Assembly (NCBI RefSeq): GCF_032108445.1
Contig: NZ_CP134876.1
Location: forward strand, 3,348,001 to 3,412,000
Reading direction: 5' to 3'
Length of the DNA: 64,000 bases
From: Micromonospora halotolerans
Lineage (GTDB): Bacteria; Actinomycetota; Actinomycetes; Mycobacteriales; Micromonosporaceae
In this document: piece after piece, positions 18,310 to 26,958 of the stretch
How the letters are laid out: every line of letters begins with the position of its first letter
How positions within the stretch are numbered: position 1 is the first letter of the stretch
Position numbers and translations under genes: made by a program
Notes under the pieces: generated by a model
Seen by the model: only the letters and a program-made list of their open reading frames with translations
What the model was told of the DNA's origin: nothing
Database searches by the model: none

Positions 18310-20217
18310 ATGGACGGCATCGCGCGCACACCGTCGGTCGCCCGGTCCACAGTGGCCGGCACGGTCGCGGCGGTCGCCGTAGGGGCCTTCTTCGGGGCAC
18401 GCGGGCTCGCGGTGGCCCGGCAGACCGGCTTCGCCGACCTGACCCAGGGCTTTCCGTTCGGGCCGTCGCAGTTCACCGTCACGCTGGTCGCACTGACCGG
18501 CGGAGCGCTGCTCGCCGTCGTGCTGGCCGGCGTCCCCGCGTTCGGCCGGCTCCCCGGCTGGCCGGTCGCCGCGGTCGGCCTGGCGCTCAACTATTTGACC
18601 GGAGAGCTGGCCTCCGACCACGGCATCGGGGTCGTGCCCCGCCAGCCGCCCACCACCGGGCAGGTGCTCACCGTGCTGGCCAGCGCCCTCGGCGCGGGGC
18701 TGGTGCTGGGCGGAGCGCTGCTGGCGTTGTCCCGGTCCGCCCGGTCGCTGCGCTGGCCGCTCGCCGCCGGGCTGGCCACCGGACTGGTGCTGCACTCCGC
18801 CATCGAGGACCTGCTCCGCCTGGAAGCGGGGGCGGGCTACCCGGACGTCGGGCGCGCCTGGCCGGTCCAGGTCGGGGTCACCATGCTGGTCGTGGTCGTC
18901 GCCGCGGTCCTCGCCCACCTCGACCGGCCCGGCCCGGGCGCACCCGCCGCCCGGCCCCGGATCGGCCCGCTGGTGGCGACCGCTGTGGCGGCGCTGGTCA
19001 CCCTCGGCGGGCTGGTGATCCGCTGGTGGGTGGTCGACGTGTTCCGGATCAGCCAGGACGGCCTCGTCGGGCCGCGCCGGGAGCGGTTCGTGGAAGCCTT
19101 CGCCTACTTCTCGCCGGTGGCCGTGGCCACCGTGGCCGCGCTGGTCCTGCTCGGCTACGCGTACCGGGCCGGTCGGGCGCCGGCCGCCCGCTGGGTGGTG
19201 CTCGGCTTCGCCGCGGGGCCGCTCCTGCTCTTCGGGCTGCGCCTCAGCTCCGTCGGCGACCGGGCGCAGGCCTACCTGGTCGTGCTGGTCGGCCTGGTGG
19301 CGGTCGCCGCGGGCGCGGCGCTGGCCCGCTTCACGCCGGGCCTGCTGCCCTGGGACGCGGCCGGCCTGCTGCTGGCCGCGCTGGCGATGCCGCTCGCCGC
19401 ACCGGTCGTCCGTGCCGAACTGCCGGCCGCCGCGCAGGTGCCGTCGCTGCTCTCGGCGCTCGGGCTCGGCCTGGCCGTCGGCTTCGGCCTGGTGCTCGCC
19501 GCCACCGCACCGGCTGGAGGTGTGCCGTCCGACGTGCCGGCTGCTGGCCCGGCGGCCCGTGGCGCCGCGGCCGGTGGTTCTGAGGCCGGAGGCGTGGAGG
19601 CCGGTGGCGTGGAAGCCGGTGGTGTGGAGGAGTCGGGGCGGGTGGCAGGGGTGTTGGCGCTCGGGATGGCCGCGCTGGTGCTCTCCGCCCTGGCGCTGGC
19701 TCCCTCCCTGCTCCGCGGCCTGAGCACCGACCGGTTGGGCGAGCCGGCGCTGACCGTCCCGGTGCTCACCGGGGTGGCCGCGCTGGTCCTCGTGCTGCTC
19801 TTCGGCTTCGGTCGAGCGGTCGACCGCATCCGCCGCGACCTGCGCGCCGAGGCCGCCCTGGTCACCGCCCACGCCCCGCTTCCGCCGCCGGCTGCCCCGG
19901 CTCCGGCCGGCGCGCAGCTCTCGTCCGGCCCGGACGCCGCAGCTCCGGCGCGGCCAGGTGCCGACGCTGCCGGTCTTCCCACACCGGGTTCGGATGCTGC
20001 CCGACCCCCCGTCCCAGGTGCCGATGCCGGGGGCCAGGGCGCTCCGGGTACGGATGCTGTCGGACCGGACGCTCCGGGTACGGATGCCGTCGGGCCGTCC
20101 GCGCCGAGTTCGGGCACTGCCGGGCCGGACGCTCCGGGTTCGGGCGCCGTCGGACCGTCCGCGCCGAGTTCGGGCGCTGCGCGATCGGCGGAGCGGAAAG
20201 ATCCCCGCACCGACTGA
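18310..20217 (+). CDS. Large polytopic membrane protein with repetitive Pro/Gly/Ala tail
   Basis: A 635-aa protein of unknown function. Roughly the first 520 residues contain about twelve hydrophobic helices, broken by a short Gly-Val-Glu-Ala repeat (about 19580-19630). The last 110 residues are cytoplasmic or extracellular low-complexity sequence built from approximately 10-11-residue units of the form PG(T/S)DAVGPDA (19960-20190). ATG 18310 follows a GGGGGAGG ribosome site. It is divergent from valS. No catalytic motif is seen. Repeat number may vary between strains. Confidence 0.75.
   Translation: MDGIARTPSVARSTVAGTVAAVAVGAFFGARGLAVARQTGFADLTQGFPFGPSQFTVTLVALTGGALLAVVLAGVPAFGRLPGWPVAAVGLALNYLTGELASDHGIGVVPRQPPTTGQVLTVLASALGAGLVLGGALLALSRSARSLRWPLAAGLATGLVLHSAIEDLLRLEAGAGYPDVGRAWPVQVGVTMLVVVVAAVLAHLDRPGPGAPAARPRIGPLVATAVAALVTLGGLVIRWWVVDVFRISQDGLVGPRRERFVEAFAYFSPVAVATVAALVLLGYAYRAGRAPAARWVVLGFAAGPLLLFGLRLSSVGDRAQAYLVVLVGLVAVAAGAALARFTPGLLPWDAAGLLLAALAMPLAAPVVRAELPAAAQVPSLLSALGLGLAVGFGLVLAATAPAGGVPSDVPAAGPAARGAAAGGSEAGGVEAGGVEAGGVEESGRVAGVLALGMAALVLSALALAPSLLRGLSTDRLGEPALTVPVLTGVAALVLVLLFGFGRAVDRIRRDLRAEAALVTAHAPLPPPAAPAPAGAQLSSGPDAAAPARPGADAAGLPTPGSDAARPPVPGADAGGQGAPGTDAVGPDAPGTDAVGPSAPSSGTAGPDAPGSGAVGPSAPSSGAARSAERKDPRTD
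19960..20190 (+). repeat. In-frame tandem repeats encoding a Pro/Gly/Asp/Ala tail
   Basis: Imperfect units of about 30-33 bp containing GCTCCGGGTACGGATGC or GCGCCGAGTTCGGGC recur in frame with the membrane-protein gene. Their period in multiples of three preserves the frame, which suggests slippage-driven length change. Confidence 0.6.
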
Positions 20218-20259
20218 CGCTCTGAACCGGACCCGTCAGCGAACCCGGCGGAACCCGTC

Positions 20260-20311
20260 GAGATCTTGGACGCAAGTGGCCCCTCCGGGCGCCCTTTGCT
20301 TCCAAGATCTC
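20260..20311. terminator. Hairpin between convergent membrane-protein and ABC genes
   Basis: GAGATCTTGGA (20260-20270) pairs with TCCAAGATCTC (20301-20311). Part of the interior can also pair, with GCAAG-GGC facing GCC-CTTTGC. It lies between two convergent genes in a 182-bp gap. Confidence 0.6.
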
Positions 20312-20399
20312 TCTGAACGGCGCGATCGGGGAGGCGGGGATTGCTCCCGCAGCGGACGCGGCGGGGCGGGCGGCCTTGCTTCATCGGGAGGTCCGTTGG

Positions 20400-22349
20400 T
20401 CAGATCAGGGAGTCGCGCCACTGGCGGTGCAGGGCGGCGTACCGGCCGCCGGCGGCCGCCAGTTCGGCCGGGGACCCGTCCTCCACGATCCGCCCGCCGT
20501 CGAGGACCAGCACCCGGTCGGCGATCTCCACGGTCGAGAGGCGGTGCGCGATCACCAGCGCGGTGCGGTCCCGCAGGACGCTGCGCAGCGCCCGCTGCAC
20601 CAGGCGCTCGGTCGGCACGTCCAGCGACGAGGTGGCTTCGTCGAGGATCAGCACCCGGGGGTCGGCCAGGAACGCCCGGGCGAACGCGACGAGCTGTCGC
20701 TGCCCGGCGGAGAGCCGGCCGCCGCGCCGGTGCACGTCGGTGGCGTACCCGTCGGGGAGCGCGGCGATGAAGTCGTGCGCGCCGATGGCCCGGGCGGCGG
20801 CCTCCACGATCGCGTCGTCGGCGTCCGGGCGGCCGAGCCGGATGTTCTCGGCGACCGAGCCGCTGAACAGGTGGTTCTCCTGGGTGACCAGCACCACGGC
20901 CCGGCGCAGCTCGGCGTCGGCGAGGTTCCGCAGGTCCACCCCGTCCAGGCTGACGGTACCGGACGCCGGGTCGTGGAACCGCGCCAGCAGCTTCGCGACG
21001 GTGGACTTGCCGGCGCCGGTCGGCCCGATCAGCGCGACGGTCTGCCCGGCCGGCACGGTCAGCTCCAGCCCGGACAGGATCGGCGCGTCGGCCCGGTAGC
21101 CGAAGTGGACGTGGCGGAACACCACCGCCCCGCGTCCCGGGCCGGCGGGCAGCGGCACCGGCCGCTCCGGCTCGGCCACGGCCGGCCGCTCGTCGAGCAC
21201 CCCGGCCAGCTTCTCCAGCGCGGCGGTGGCCGACTGCAACGCGTTGTAGAACTGGCTCAGCTCCTCCATCGGCTCGAAGAACCGGCGCAGGTAGAGAAGG
21301 AACGCGGCGAGCACCCCGACCTCGGTCCGCCCGCCCAGCACCCGCCAGCCGCCGTAGCCGAGCACCGCCGCGGCGGTCAGGTTGCCGATCAGCCGGATGC
21401 CCGGCGAGTAGACCGCGATGAGCCGGAACGCGCGGAGGCTGGCCTGCCGGTAGTCGTCGTTGACCGCCGCGAAGATGCGCTGGTTGCGGGGCTCCCGCCG
21501 GTAGGCCTGCACCGCCCGGATCCCGCGCAGCGACTCGACGAAGTGCACGATGACCAGCGCCACCGCCTCCCGGGTTCGCCGGTACGCCCCGGCGGACGCG
21601 CGGGCGAACCACCGGGACAGCCCGAACAGGAACGGGAACGCGAGCAGGGTGACCGCGGCCAGCGGCAGGTCCAGCCAGAGCAGGATGCCCGCCACCGACA
21701 GCACCGACAGCGCGGCCATCACCAGCTTGTCGATCCCGCCGTCGACCAGTTCGGCGATCGAGTCCAGGTCGCTGGTCAGCCGGGACACCATCCGGCCCGA
21801 GGTGTAGCGCTCGTGGAAGCCGACGTCGAGGTGGAGGAAGTGGCCGTACACCCGTTTGCGAAGGTCGAGCAGGACGGCCTGGCCGATCCGGGCGGCGAGG
21901 GCGAGGAAGGCGCGCCGGGTCGCGTACTCGGTGGCGGTGGCGACGACGAACGCGGCGGCGACGGCGACCAGTGGGCCGGAGTCGCCGGCCCGCAGCGGCC
22001 CGATGCCCCGGTCGATGCCGAGCATCACGAGGTACGGGCCGGCCATCGCGGCGGCGTTCTGGGCCAGCAGCAGGGACACCGCGAGGCCGAGTCGGGCCCG
22101 GTGCGGGCGGAGCAGGTCGCGGAGCAGGGCCCGGCTGCGGGCCCGGAGCCGGGCCATCGCCTCCGGCGACGAGTCCTCGGCCCGGCTGCGGTCCGCGTCG
22201 GGGTCGGTGGCCCGCCCGCGCCACCGGGACAGGTCGGGGTCGGGGTCGCCGCGCTGCCGGGGCGGGTCGGGATCGCCGCGTTGCTGGGAAGAGGGCTCCG
22301 GGTCGCCGCGCTGCCGGGGTATGCGGCCTCGCCCGGCGGCCCCGGTCAC
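20400..22349 (-). CDS. ABC exporter, fused permease/ATPase (heterodimer partner with complete catalytic site)
   Basis: A 649-aa half-transporter: six transmembrane helices (about 75-370), then an ATPase with GPTGAGKS, signature RLSAGQRQL and Walker B VLILDEATSSLD with an intact catalytic Glu. The H-loop is IAHRLST. It starts at GTG 22349, overlapping the upstream partner gene by 4 bp (GTGA), so the two half-transporters are coupled and probably heterodimerise. The first 65 residues are hydrophilic and include three QRGDPDP-type repeats (22222-22330), unusual for the family. The substrate is unknown; drugs or lipids are typical. Confidence 0.92.
   Translation of the reverse strand: MTGAAGRGRIPRQRGDPEPSSQQRGDPDPPRQRGDPDPDLSRWRGRATDPDADRSRAEDSSPEAMARLRARSRALLRDLLRPHRARLGLAVSLLLAQNAAAMAGPYLVMLGIDRGIGPLRAGDSGPLVAVAAAFVVATATEYATRRAFLALAARIGQAVLLDLRKRVYGHFLHLDVGFHERYTSGRMVSRLTSDLDSIAELVDGGIDKLVMAALSVLSVAGILLWLDLPLAAVTLLAFPFLFGLSRWFARASAGAYRRTREAVALVIVHFVESLRGIRAVQAYRREPRNQRIFAAVNDDYRQASLRAFRLIAVYSPGIRLIGNLTAAAVLGYGGWRVLGGRTEVGVLAAFLLYLRRFFEPMEELSQFYNALQSATAALEKLAGVLDERPAVAEPERPVPLPAGPGRGAVVFRHVHFGYRADAPILSGLELTVPAGQTVALIGPTGAGKSTVAKLLARFHDPASGTVSLDGVDLRNLADAELRRAVVLVTQENHLFSGSVAENIRLGRPDADDAIVEAAARAIGAHDFIAALPDGYATDVHRRGGRLSAGQRQLVAFARAFLADPRVLILDEATSSLDVPTERLVQRALRSVLRDRTALVIAHRLSTVEIADRVLVLDGGRIVEDGSPAELAAAGGRYAALHRQWRDSLI
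22222..22330 (-). repeat. Tandem repeat encoding QRGDPDP units
   Basis: Three imperfect copies of a GGGTCGCCGCGCTGCCGGGG-like unit (plus-strand reading) encode RQRGDPEP, QQRGDPDP and RQRGDPDP at the N-terminus of the ABC exporter subunit. The GTGA overlap with the upstream gene supports that this stretch is translated. Confidence 0.6.
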
Positions 22350-24160
22350 GACCGCACCAGGCCGACGCCGTCCGCCCGTCGATCCGGCTCGGCGGAGAGC
22401 ACCGCCCGGTAGGCCGGGACCCCGGCCAGCAGCTCGCTGTGGGTGCCGACCGCGACGATCCGGCCGCCGTCGAGCAGCGCCACCCGGTCGGCGAGCGCCA
22501 CCGTGGACGGCCGGTGCACCACCAGCAGCGCCGTGGTGTCCCGCAGCACCCGGCGCAGGGCCGCCTCGACCAGGGCCTCGGTGTGCACGTCGAGCGCGGA
22601 GAGCGGGTCGTCGAGCACGAGCAGCGGGGGCCGGCCGAGCACCGCCCGGGCCAGCGCCAGCCGCTGGCGTTGCCCGCCGGAGAGTGAGAGCCCCTGCTCG
22701 CCGACGCGGGTGCCCAGGCCCCAGGGCAGGTCGTACGCGAATTCGGCCTGGGCCAGCGCGAGCGCGGCCCGGACCTCCTCCTCGCCGGCCTCCGGCCGGC
22801 CGAGCGTCAGGTTCTCCCAGACCGACATGGAGAACAGGGTCGGCTCCTCGAAGGCCACCCCGACCAGCCGGCGCAGCGAGCCGAGCCGCAGGTCGCGCAG
22901 GTCGTGCCCGTCCAGGGTGACCCGGCCGCCGGTCGCGTCGTGCAGCCGGGGAACCAGGGACAACAGCGTGCTCTTGCCGCAGCCGGTCGCACCGACCAGG
23001 GCCAGCGTCTCGCCCGGCTCCACGGTCAGCTCGATCTCGCGGAGCACCGGCGCCGGGCTGCCGGGGTAGCGGAAGCTCACCCGCTCGAAGCGGAGCCGGC
23101 CGCGCATCTCGGTGCGGTCCAGCGCGCGGGCGTGCGGGGCGTCGACGATGGACGGCCGGGTGTCCAGCACCTCCTGGATCCGGTCGGCGGCGGTGGCCGC
23201 CTCCTGCGCGTTAGCGATGATCCAGCCGAGCGACTGCACCGGCCACACCAGCATGAGCTGGAGGCTGACGAACGCGACCAGCTCGCCGATGCTGAGCCCG
23301 CCCCGGGCGACGGCGGCGGCGCCGGCCACCAGCACCAGCGCGAGGGTCAGGTTGGGCACCAGGTCGAACAGGGCGGAGGTGCGGGCCAGCAGGCGGGCCT
23401 TGCCGATCCCGGTGTCGTGCAGCCGGCGCGCGCCGGTGGCGAACCGGGTGCCCAGTTCGGGGCCCCGCCCGTACGCCCGCATGGTGCGCAGGCCCTGCGC
23501 GGTCTCCTCGACCAGCGTGGCCACGTCGCCCTGCTGGTCCTGCATCCGCCGGGACGCCGCGTGGTAGTGCCGGGCGAAGCGGCGGCTGATCAGGAACAGC
23601 GGGACGGCACTGGCCCCCACCAGCAAACCGAGCCAGGGGTGCAGCCGGATCAGCAGCACCACCACGGCGGCGTAGGTGATCAGGTTGAGCACCAGGAACA
23701 GCAGGCCGAACGAGAGGAACCGGCGGATCACCGACAGGTCGCTGGTGATCCGGGACAGCAGCTGACCGGACTGCCACCGGTCGTGGAAGTCGGTCGGGAG
23801 GCGTTGCAGGTGGGCGTAGATGTCGGCCCGGATGGCCGCCTCCATGCCGACCGAGGAGGAGGACTGGGTCCACCGCCGGATGAAGATCAGCACCGCCTCG
23901 GCCAGGCCGAGCAGCAGGGCCAGGGCGCCGAGCCGGAGCAGCCCGGCCACGTCGTGCCGGGCCACCGGCCCGTCCACCACCCGCTGCACCACCAGCGGCA
24001 CGGCGAGGCTCGCCGCCGTGGCGGTCAGCGCGGCGAGCAGCAGCCAGGCGAACTCGGCCGCATGGGGGCGCAGGTAGGGCCGCAGTCGCCAGAGGTTGTG
24101 CAGCGGGTGGGGGCGGGCGTCGGAACACGCCACGCGGTTGCCGTCGCTCTGCGCAGGCAC
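22346..24160 (-). CDS. ABC exporter, fused permease/ATPase (partner with degenerate site)
   Basis: A 604-aa half-transporter with six N-terminal membrane helices and a C-terminal ATPase: Walker A GATGCGKST, signature SLSGGQRQRLALARAV, and Walker B LLVLDDPLSALD. The residue after the Walker B Asp is Asp, not the catalytic Glu, and the H-loop reads VVHRPST. This is the usual asymmetry of heterodimeric exporters such as TM287/288, where one ATP site is non-hydrolytic. The downstream gene supplies a complete partner. It lies 37 bp downstream of ogt on the same strand. Confidence 0.92.
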   Translation of the reverse strand: MPAQSDGNRVACSDARPHPLHNLWRLRPYLRPHAAEFAWLLLAALTATAASLAVPLVVQRVVDGPVARHDVAGLLRLGALALLLGLAEAVLIFIRRWTQSSSSVGMEAAIRADIYAHLQRLPTDFHDRWQSGQLLSRITSDLSVIRRFLSFGLLFLVLNLITYAAVVVLLIRLHPWLGLLVGASAVPLFLISRRFARHYHAASRRMQDQQGDVATLVEETAQGLRTMRAYGRGPELGTRFATGARRLHDTGIGKARLLARTSALFDLVPNLTLALVLVAGAAAVARGGLSIGELVAFVSLQLMLVWPVQSLGWIIANAQEAATAADRIQEVLDTRPSIVDAPHARALDRTEMRGRLRFERVSFRYPGSPAPVLREIELTVEPGETLALVGATGCGKSTLLSLVPRLHDATGGRVTLDGHDLRDLRLGSLRRLVGVAFEEPTLFSMSVWENLTLGRPEAGEEEVRAALALAQAEFAYDLPWGLGTRVGEQGLSLSGGQRQRLALARAVLGRPPLLVLDDPLSALDVHTEALVEAALRRVLRDTTALLVVHRPSTVALADRVALLDGGRIVAVGTHSELLAGVPAYRAVLSAEPDRRADGVGLVRS

Positions 24161-24197
24161 TACCCGACGGTAGCGGCAGGGTGCGACAACATCGCTG

Positions 24198-24710
24198 TCA
24201 GCTAGCCGTCACCCGTCCCTCATGCCCGAGAAGCCACTTCTTCACGTCGAGCCCCCAGCGGTAGCCGCCGAGCGCGCCGTCGGTGCGCAGCACCCGGTGG
24301 CAGGGCACGAAGAGCGCGGCGGCGTTGCGGGCACAGGCCGCCGCGGCGGCGCGGACCGCCGCCGGCCGCCCGGCCAGCGCGGCGAAACCGGTGTACGTCA
24401 CCGGGTCGCCCGGCTTCACGTCGCGCAGCACCTCCCAGGCGTGTGCCATGAAGGCGCCGCCGGTCCGCTGCTCGACCGGGACCCTGTCGATGGCGGTGAG
24501 GTCTCCGGCCAGGTAGGCGCGGACGGCCGCGGTCACCGGGCCGAGGTCGGCCCGCTCGCGCAGCGCGCCGCGCAGTCCGGAATGGACCAGGGGCACGAGG
24601 GTCGCCGGGTCGGCGGTGAAGCCGGCCGCGCGTACCGCCCCGTCGGGGCCGGCGAGCACGCTCAGCGGGCCGGCGGGGGTGCCGATGACGGTGCTGTCCA
24701 GTGTGGTCAT
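24198..24710 (-). CDS. ogt: Methylated-DNA--protein-cysteine methyltransferase
   Basis: This suicide repair protein removes alkyl groups from O6-alkylguanine, 170 aa. The acceptor motif FVPCHRV is present with Cys137, preceded by the DNA-recognition helix GRPAAVRAAAAACARN. The ATG at 24710 overlaps the stop of the upstream Ada-AlkA gene (ATGA), and the pair forms an alkylation-repair operon. The upstream reading frame extension is antisense-like and was excluded. The regulator is probably the Ada-type protein encoded upstream. Confidence 0.94.
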   Translation of the reverse strand: MTTLDSTVIGTPAGPLSVLAGPDGAVRAAGFTADPATLVPLVHSGLRGALRERADLGPVTAAVRAYLAGDLTAIDRVPVEQRTGGAFMAHAWEVLRDVKPGDPVTYTGFAALAGRPAAVRAAAAACARNAAALFVPCHRVLRTDGALGGYRWGLDVKKWLLGHEGRVTAS

Positions 24711-26197
24711 GCCGCTCTCCAGAGTCGGATCACCGCGTAGGACCGCCAGGGGCGCCAGCGGTCCGCGTACGCGTTCAGGGTCTTCGGGTCGTCGGGCAGG
24801 CCGAGCGCGGCGGCGCCCCGGCGTACGCCCAGGTCGGTGGGAAGGAGGACGTCGGGGTCGCCGAGCGCGCGCATGGCCACGTAGCCCGCGGTCCACGGCC
24901 CGACCCCGGGCAGCGCGACCAGCCGCCGCACCGCCTCCTCCCGGTCCCCACCGGGTGCCAGGTCCAGCTCCCTGTCGGCGACGGCGCGCGCCACGGCCCG
25001 GATCGTCTCCCGCCGCGCCGCCGGCATCCGGAAAGCCGTGTCCCCCACGGCGAGCACCTCCTCCGCGGCCGGGAACGCCCGCAACCTCGGCGGTCGATCA
25101 TGAAGTTGACCGCTGTTTTGGAGATCGGCTTCGCCGTCAACCTCATGATCGACGGGCGGGGTGGTGGTGGCCGCCAGGAGGTGGGTCAGGGTTGTTCTCG
25201 CCGATCGGAGGGAGATCTGCTGGGTGGTGATGGCGCGGACGGCCATCTCGAAGCCGTCCACGGCATGCGGGAGGCGGACGCCGGGTTCGGCGGCCACCGC
25301 GGGGGCCAGGACCGGGTCCGCCGCCAGGGTGGCGTCGACCGCGGCCGGGTCGGCGTCCAGGTCCAGCAGCCGCCGGCAGCGGGCCACCGCCGGTGCCAGG
25401 TCGCGCATGTCGGCCAGCCGCAGGGTGGCGGCCACGTGCCCGTCGGCCGGGGCCAGCGACACGGTGCCGGGCCCGTGCGGCAACCGCAACCCCCGGTGGT
25501 ACGCCCCGTCGCGGACCTCCTCGACGCCGGGCAGCGCGCGCAGCGCCAGGAAGTCCAGCAGCGCTCCCGCGTGCAACGGCGGCCGGTACGCCAACCGCAG
25601 CGTGATGGTGCCCGCCCCGCCCGCCGCCCGCCGGCCGCCCCGGCTCACCCGCAGCTCGGACGGGGTGGTTCCGTACACCTCGCGGACGGTGTCGTTGAAC
25701 TGCCGGACGCTGCCGAACCCGGCGGCGAACGCCACCTCGGCCAGGCCGAGCCCGGTGGTCTCGATGAGGATGCGGGCGGTCTGCGCCCGTTGCGCGCGGG
25801 CCAGCGCCAGCGGCCCCGCGCCCAGTTCGGCCCGGAGCATCCGGTGCAGGTGCCGCTCGGTGTAGCCGAGCCGGGCCGCCAACCCCGGTACGCCGTCGCG
25901 GTCGACCACCCCGTCGGCGATGAGCCGCATCGCCCGCCCGACCACGTCGGCCCGGACGTCCCACTGGGGCGAGCCCGGTGCGGCGTCGGGGCGGCAGCGG
26001 CGGCAGGCCCGCAGCCCGGCGCCCTGCGCGGCGGCGGCCGACGGGAAGAACCGGACGTTCTGCCGCTTCGGCGTCGTCGCCGGGCAGGACGGCCGGCAGT
26101 AGATCCCGGTCGACGTCACGCCGGTGTAGAACCAGCCGTCGAACCGCTGGTCGCGGCTGTCGACGGCCCGGTAGCACCGCTCGAAGTCGAGTTCCAT
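24707..26197 (-). CDS. alkA: Ada-AlkA fusion: alkylation-responsive regulator and DNA-3-methyladenine glycosylase
   Basis: A 496-aa fusion. Residues 1-75 are the Ada zinc domain with four Cys (34, 38, 65, 68); Cys34 would accept the methyl group from phosphotriesters. An AraC-type helix-turn-helix domain follows (about 85-180). Residues from about 200 form an AlkA glycosylase with the helix-hairpin-helix LPGVGPWTAGY and the catalytic Asp in PTDLGV. It overlaps ogt by 4 bp. Residues 349-369 come from a 61-bp palindromic repeat inserted in frame in a variable loop, absent from typical AlkA proteins. Start ATG 26197 gives MELDFERCY. Confidence 0.93.
   Translation of the reverse strand: MELDFERCYRAVDSRDQRFDGWFYTGVTSTGIYCRPSCPATTPKRQNVRFFPSAAAAQGAGLRACRRCRPDAAPGSPQWDVRADVVGRAMRLIADGVVDRDGVPGLAARLGYTERHLHRMLRAELGAGPLALARAQRAQTARILIETTGLGLAEVAFAAGFGSVRQFNDTVREVYGTTPSELRVSRGGRRAAGGAGTITLRLAYRPPLHAGALLDFLALRALPGVEEVRDGAYHRGLRLPHGPGTVSLAPADGHVAATLRLADMRDLAPAVARCRRLLDLDADPAAVDATLAADPVLAPAVAAEPGVRLPHAVDGFEMAVRAITTQQISLRSARTTLTHLLAATTTPPVDHEVDGEADLQNSGQLHDRPPRLRAFPAAEEVLAVGDTAFRMPAARRETIRAVARAVADRELDLAPGGDREEAVRRLVALPGVGPWTAGYVAMRALGDPDVLLPTDLGVRRGAAALGLPDDPKTLNAYADRWRPWRSYAVIRLWRAA
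25093..25153. repeat. Palindromic element inserted in frame inside alkA
   Basis: Arms at 25093-25110 and 25136-25153 are 18 bp each and differ at one position (GTCGATCATGAAGTTGAC against GTCGATCATGAGGTTGAC), with a 25-nt spacer. The element starts exactly at a codon boundary of alkA and encodes VDHEVDGEADLQ...QLHD. It falls between the glycosylase helices in a loop that is short in relatives. It looks like a REP/MITE-type intergenic element that landed in a gene without breaking it. Confidence 0.7.
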
Positions 26198-26339
26198 GAC
26201 ACCGATCCTGCCTCGCAGGTGGGGCCCTCGGCTGGCGGGATTCGGACGCGGCCGTGCGCGAGCCCTACCGGCCCTCCGAACCGGGCCCGGAGAGCCCTGC
26301 CCGGCTGCCTCCCGCCGCGGCCGCAACCGTCGGCGGAAC

Positions 26340-26376
26340 GCCATGGAGGTCACCGGGGCCGGGATACCTCCATGGC
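26340..26376 (-). terminator. Hairpin downstream of the sigma factor operon
   Basis: GCCATGGAGGT (26340-26350) pairs with ACCTCCATGGC (26366-26376) around a 15-nt loop. It lies in the 266-bp gap after the minus-strand sigma/membrane-protein operon and before the ada-alkA start. Nothing else was recognised in that gap. Confidence 0.5.
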
Positions 26377-26463
26377 ATTCCACTCACCGCCGGCAGGGCG
26401 CCGGACGGAGCCAGCGGGACCGTCCCCCCGAGACTTGTGACACGCGTCCGGCCGGTTCGTGGG

Positions 26464-26958
26464 TCAGCGGCTGGGGCTGGGGGACGGGGTGGGCCAGGGG
26501 CCGGGTACGCCCGGGCCGCCGCCGGGGCCGGAGGGAGAGGGGACCACGGTGGGTTCGCCCGGCCGGCTCGGGCTCGGCACGGGTCGACCCGGCGGCGAGG
26601 CGCTCGGCACGGGCCCGGCCGTCGGGTCGCCGGGCGGGCCCGGCACGGCCGTGGGCGGGCCGCTGGGCGACGGGACCGCCGTGGGCTCGGCGGGGGACGG
26701 GGACCCCGGGGGGCCTGCCGGGGTCGGGGGCGCCGACGGTGCGGCCGGGCGGGGAGCGTCCCCGCCGCCGGCCGCCAGCGCGATCGGTGCGCCGATCAGC
26801 ACGGCGGCCACCACCCCCGCCGCGCCGAGCGTCACCGTGGTCCGCCGGCGGTTCCGGAACCGGCGCTCCGCCGGGGTCAACTGGTCCTGCACTCTGGGTG
26901 CCTCCTCGGCAAGGTCGGAGAGGGTGGCGCGGAGGAGGTCCTCGAAGGGCGTGGTCAC
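26464..26958 (-). CDS. Membrane protein paired with sigma factor, Pro/Ser-rich exterior
   Basis: A 164-aa protein: a cytoplasmic N-terminus of about 45 residues (TTPFEDLLRATLSDLAEEAPR), one transmembrane helix (VTLGAAGVVAAVLIGAPIALAA), then about 95 residues of Pro/Ser/Gly-rich extracellular sequence. Its GTG start overlaps the sigma factor stop (GTGA), so the two are coupled. The layout suggests a membrane partner or anti-sigma-like protein for that sigma factor, but the usual anti-sigma zinc motif is absent, so this is inference. Confidence 0.7.
   Translation of the reverse strand: MTTPFEDLLRATLSDLAEEAPRVQDQLTPAERRFRNRRRTTVTLGAAGVVAAVLIGAPIALAAGGGDAPRPAAPSAPPTPAGPPGSPSPAEPTAVPSPSGPPTAVPGPPGDPTAGPVPSASPPGRPVPSPSRPGEPTVVPSPSGPGGGPGVPGPWPTPSPSPSR

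Noticed and set aside
15601..19872. Very long minus-strand frame upstream of valS
   Set aside because: The part beyond 18165 is antisense to the membrane-protein gene and has shadow-type composition (Gln/Gly/Arg/His-rich). A good ValS start exists at 18165.
19960..20190. CRISPR-like spaced repeats
   Set aside because: The units are contiguous, imperfect, in frame and without unique spacers; they are coding tandem repeats.
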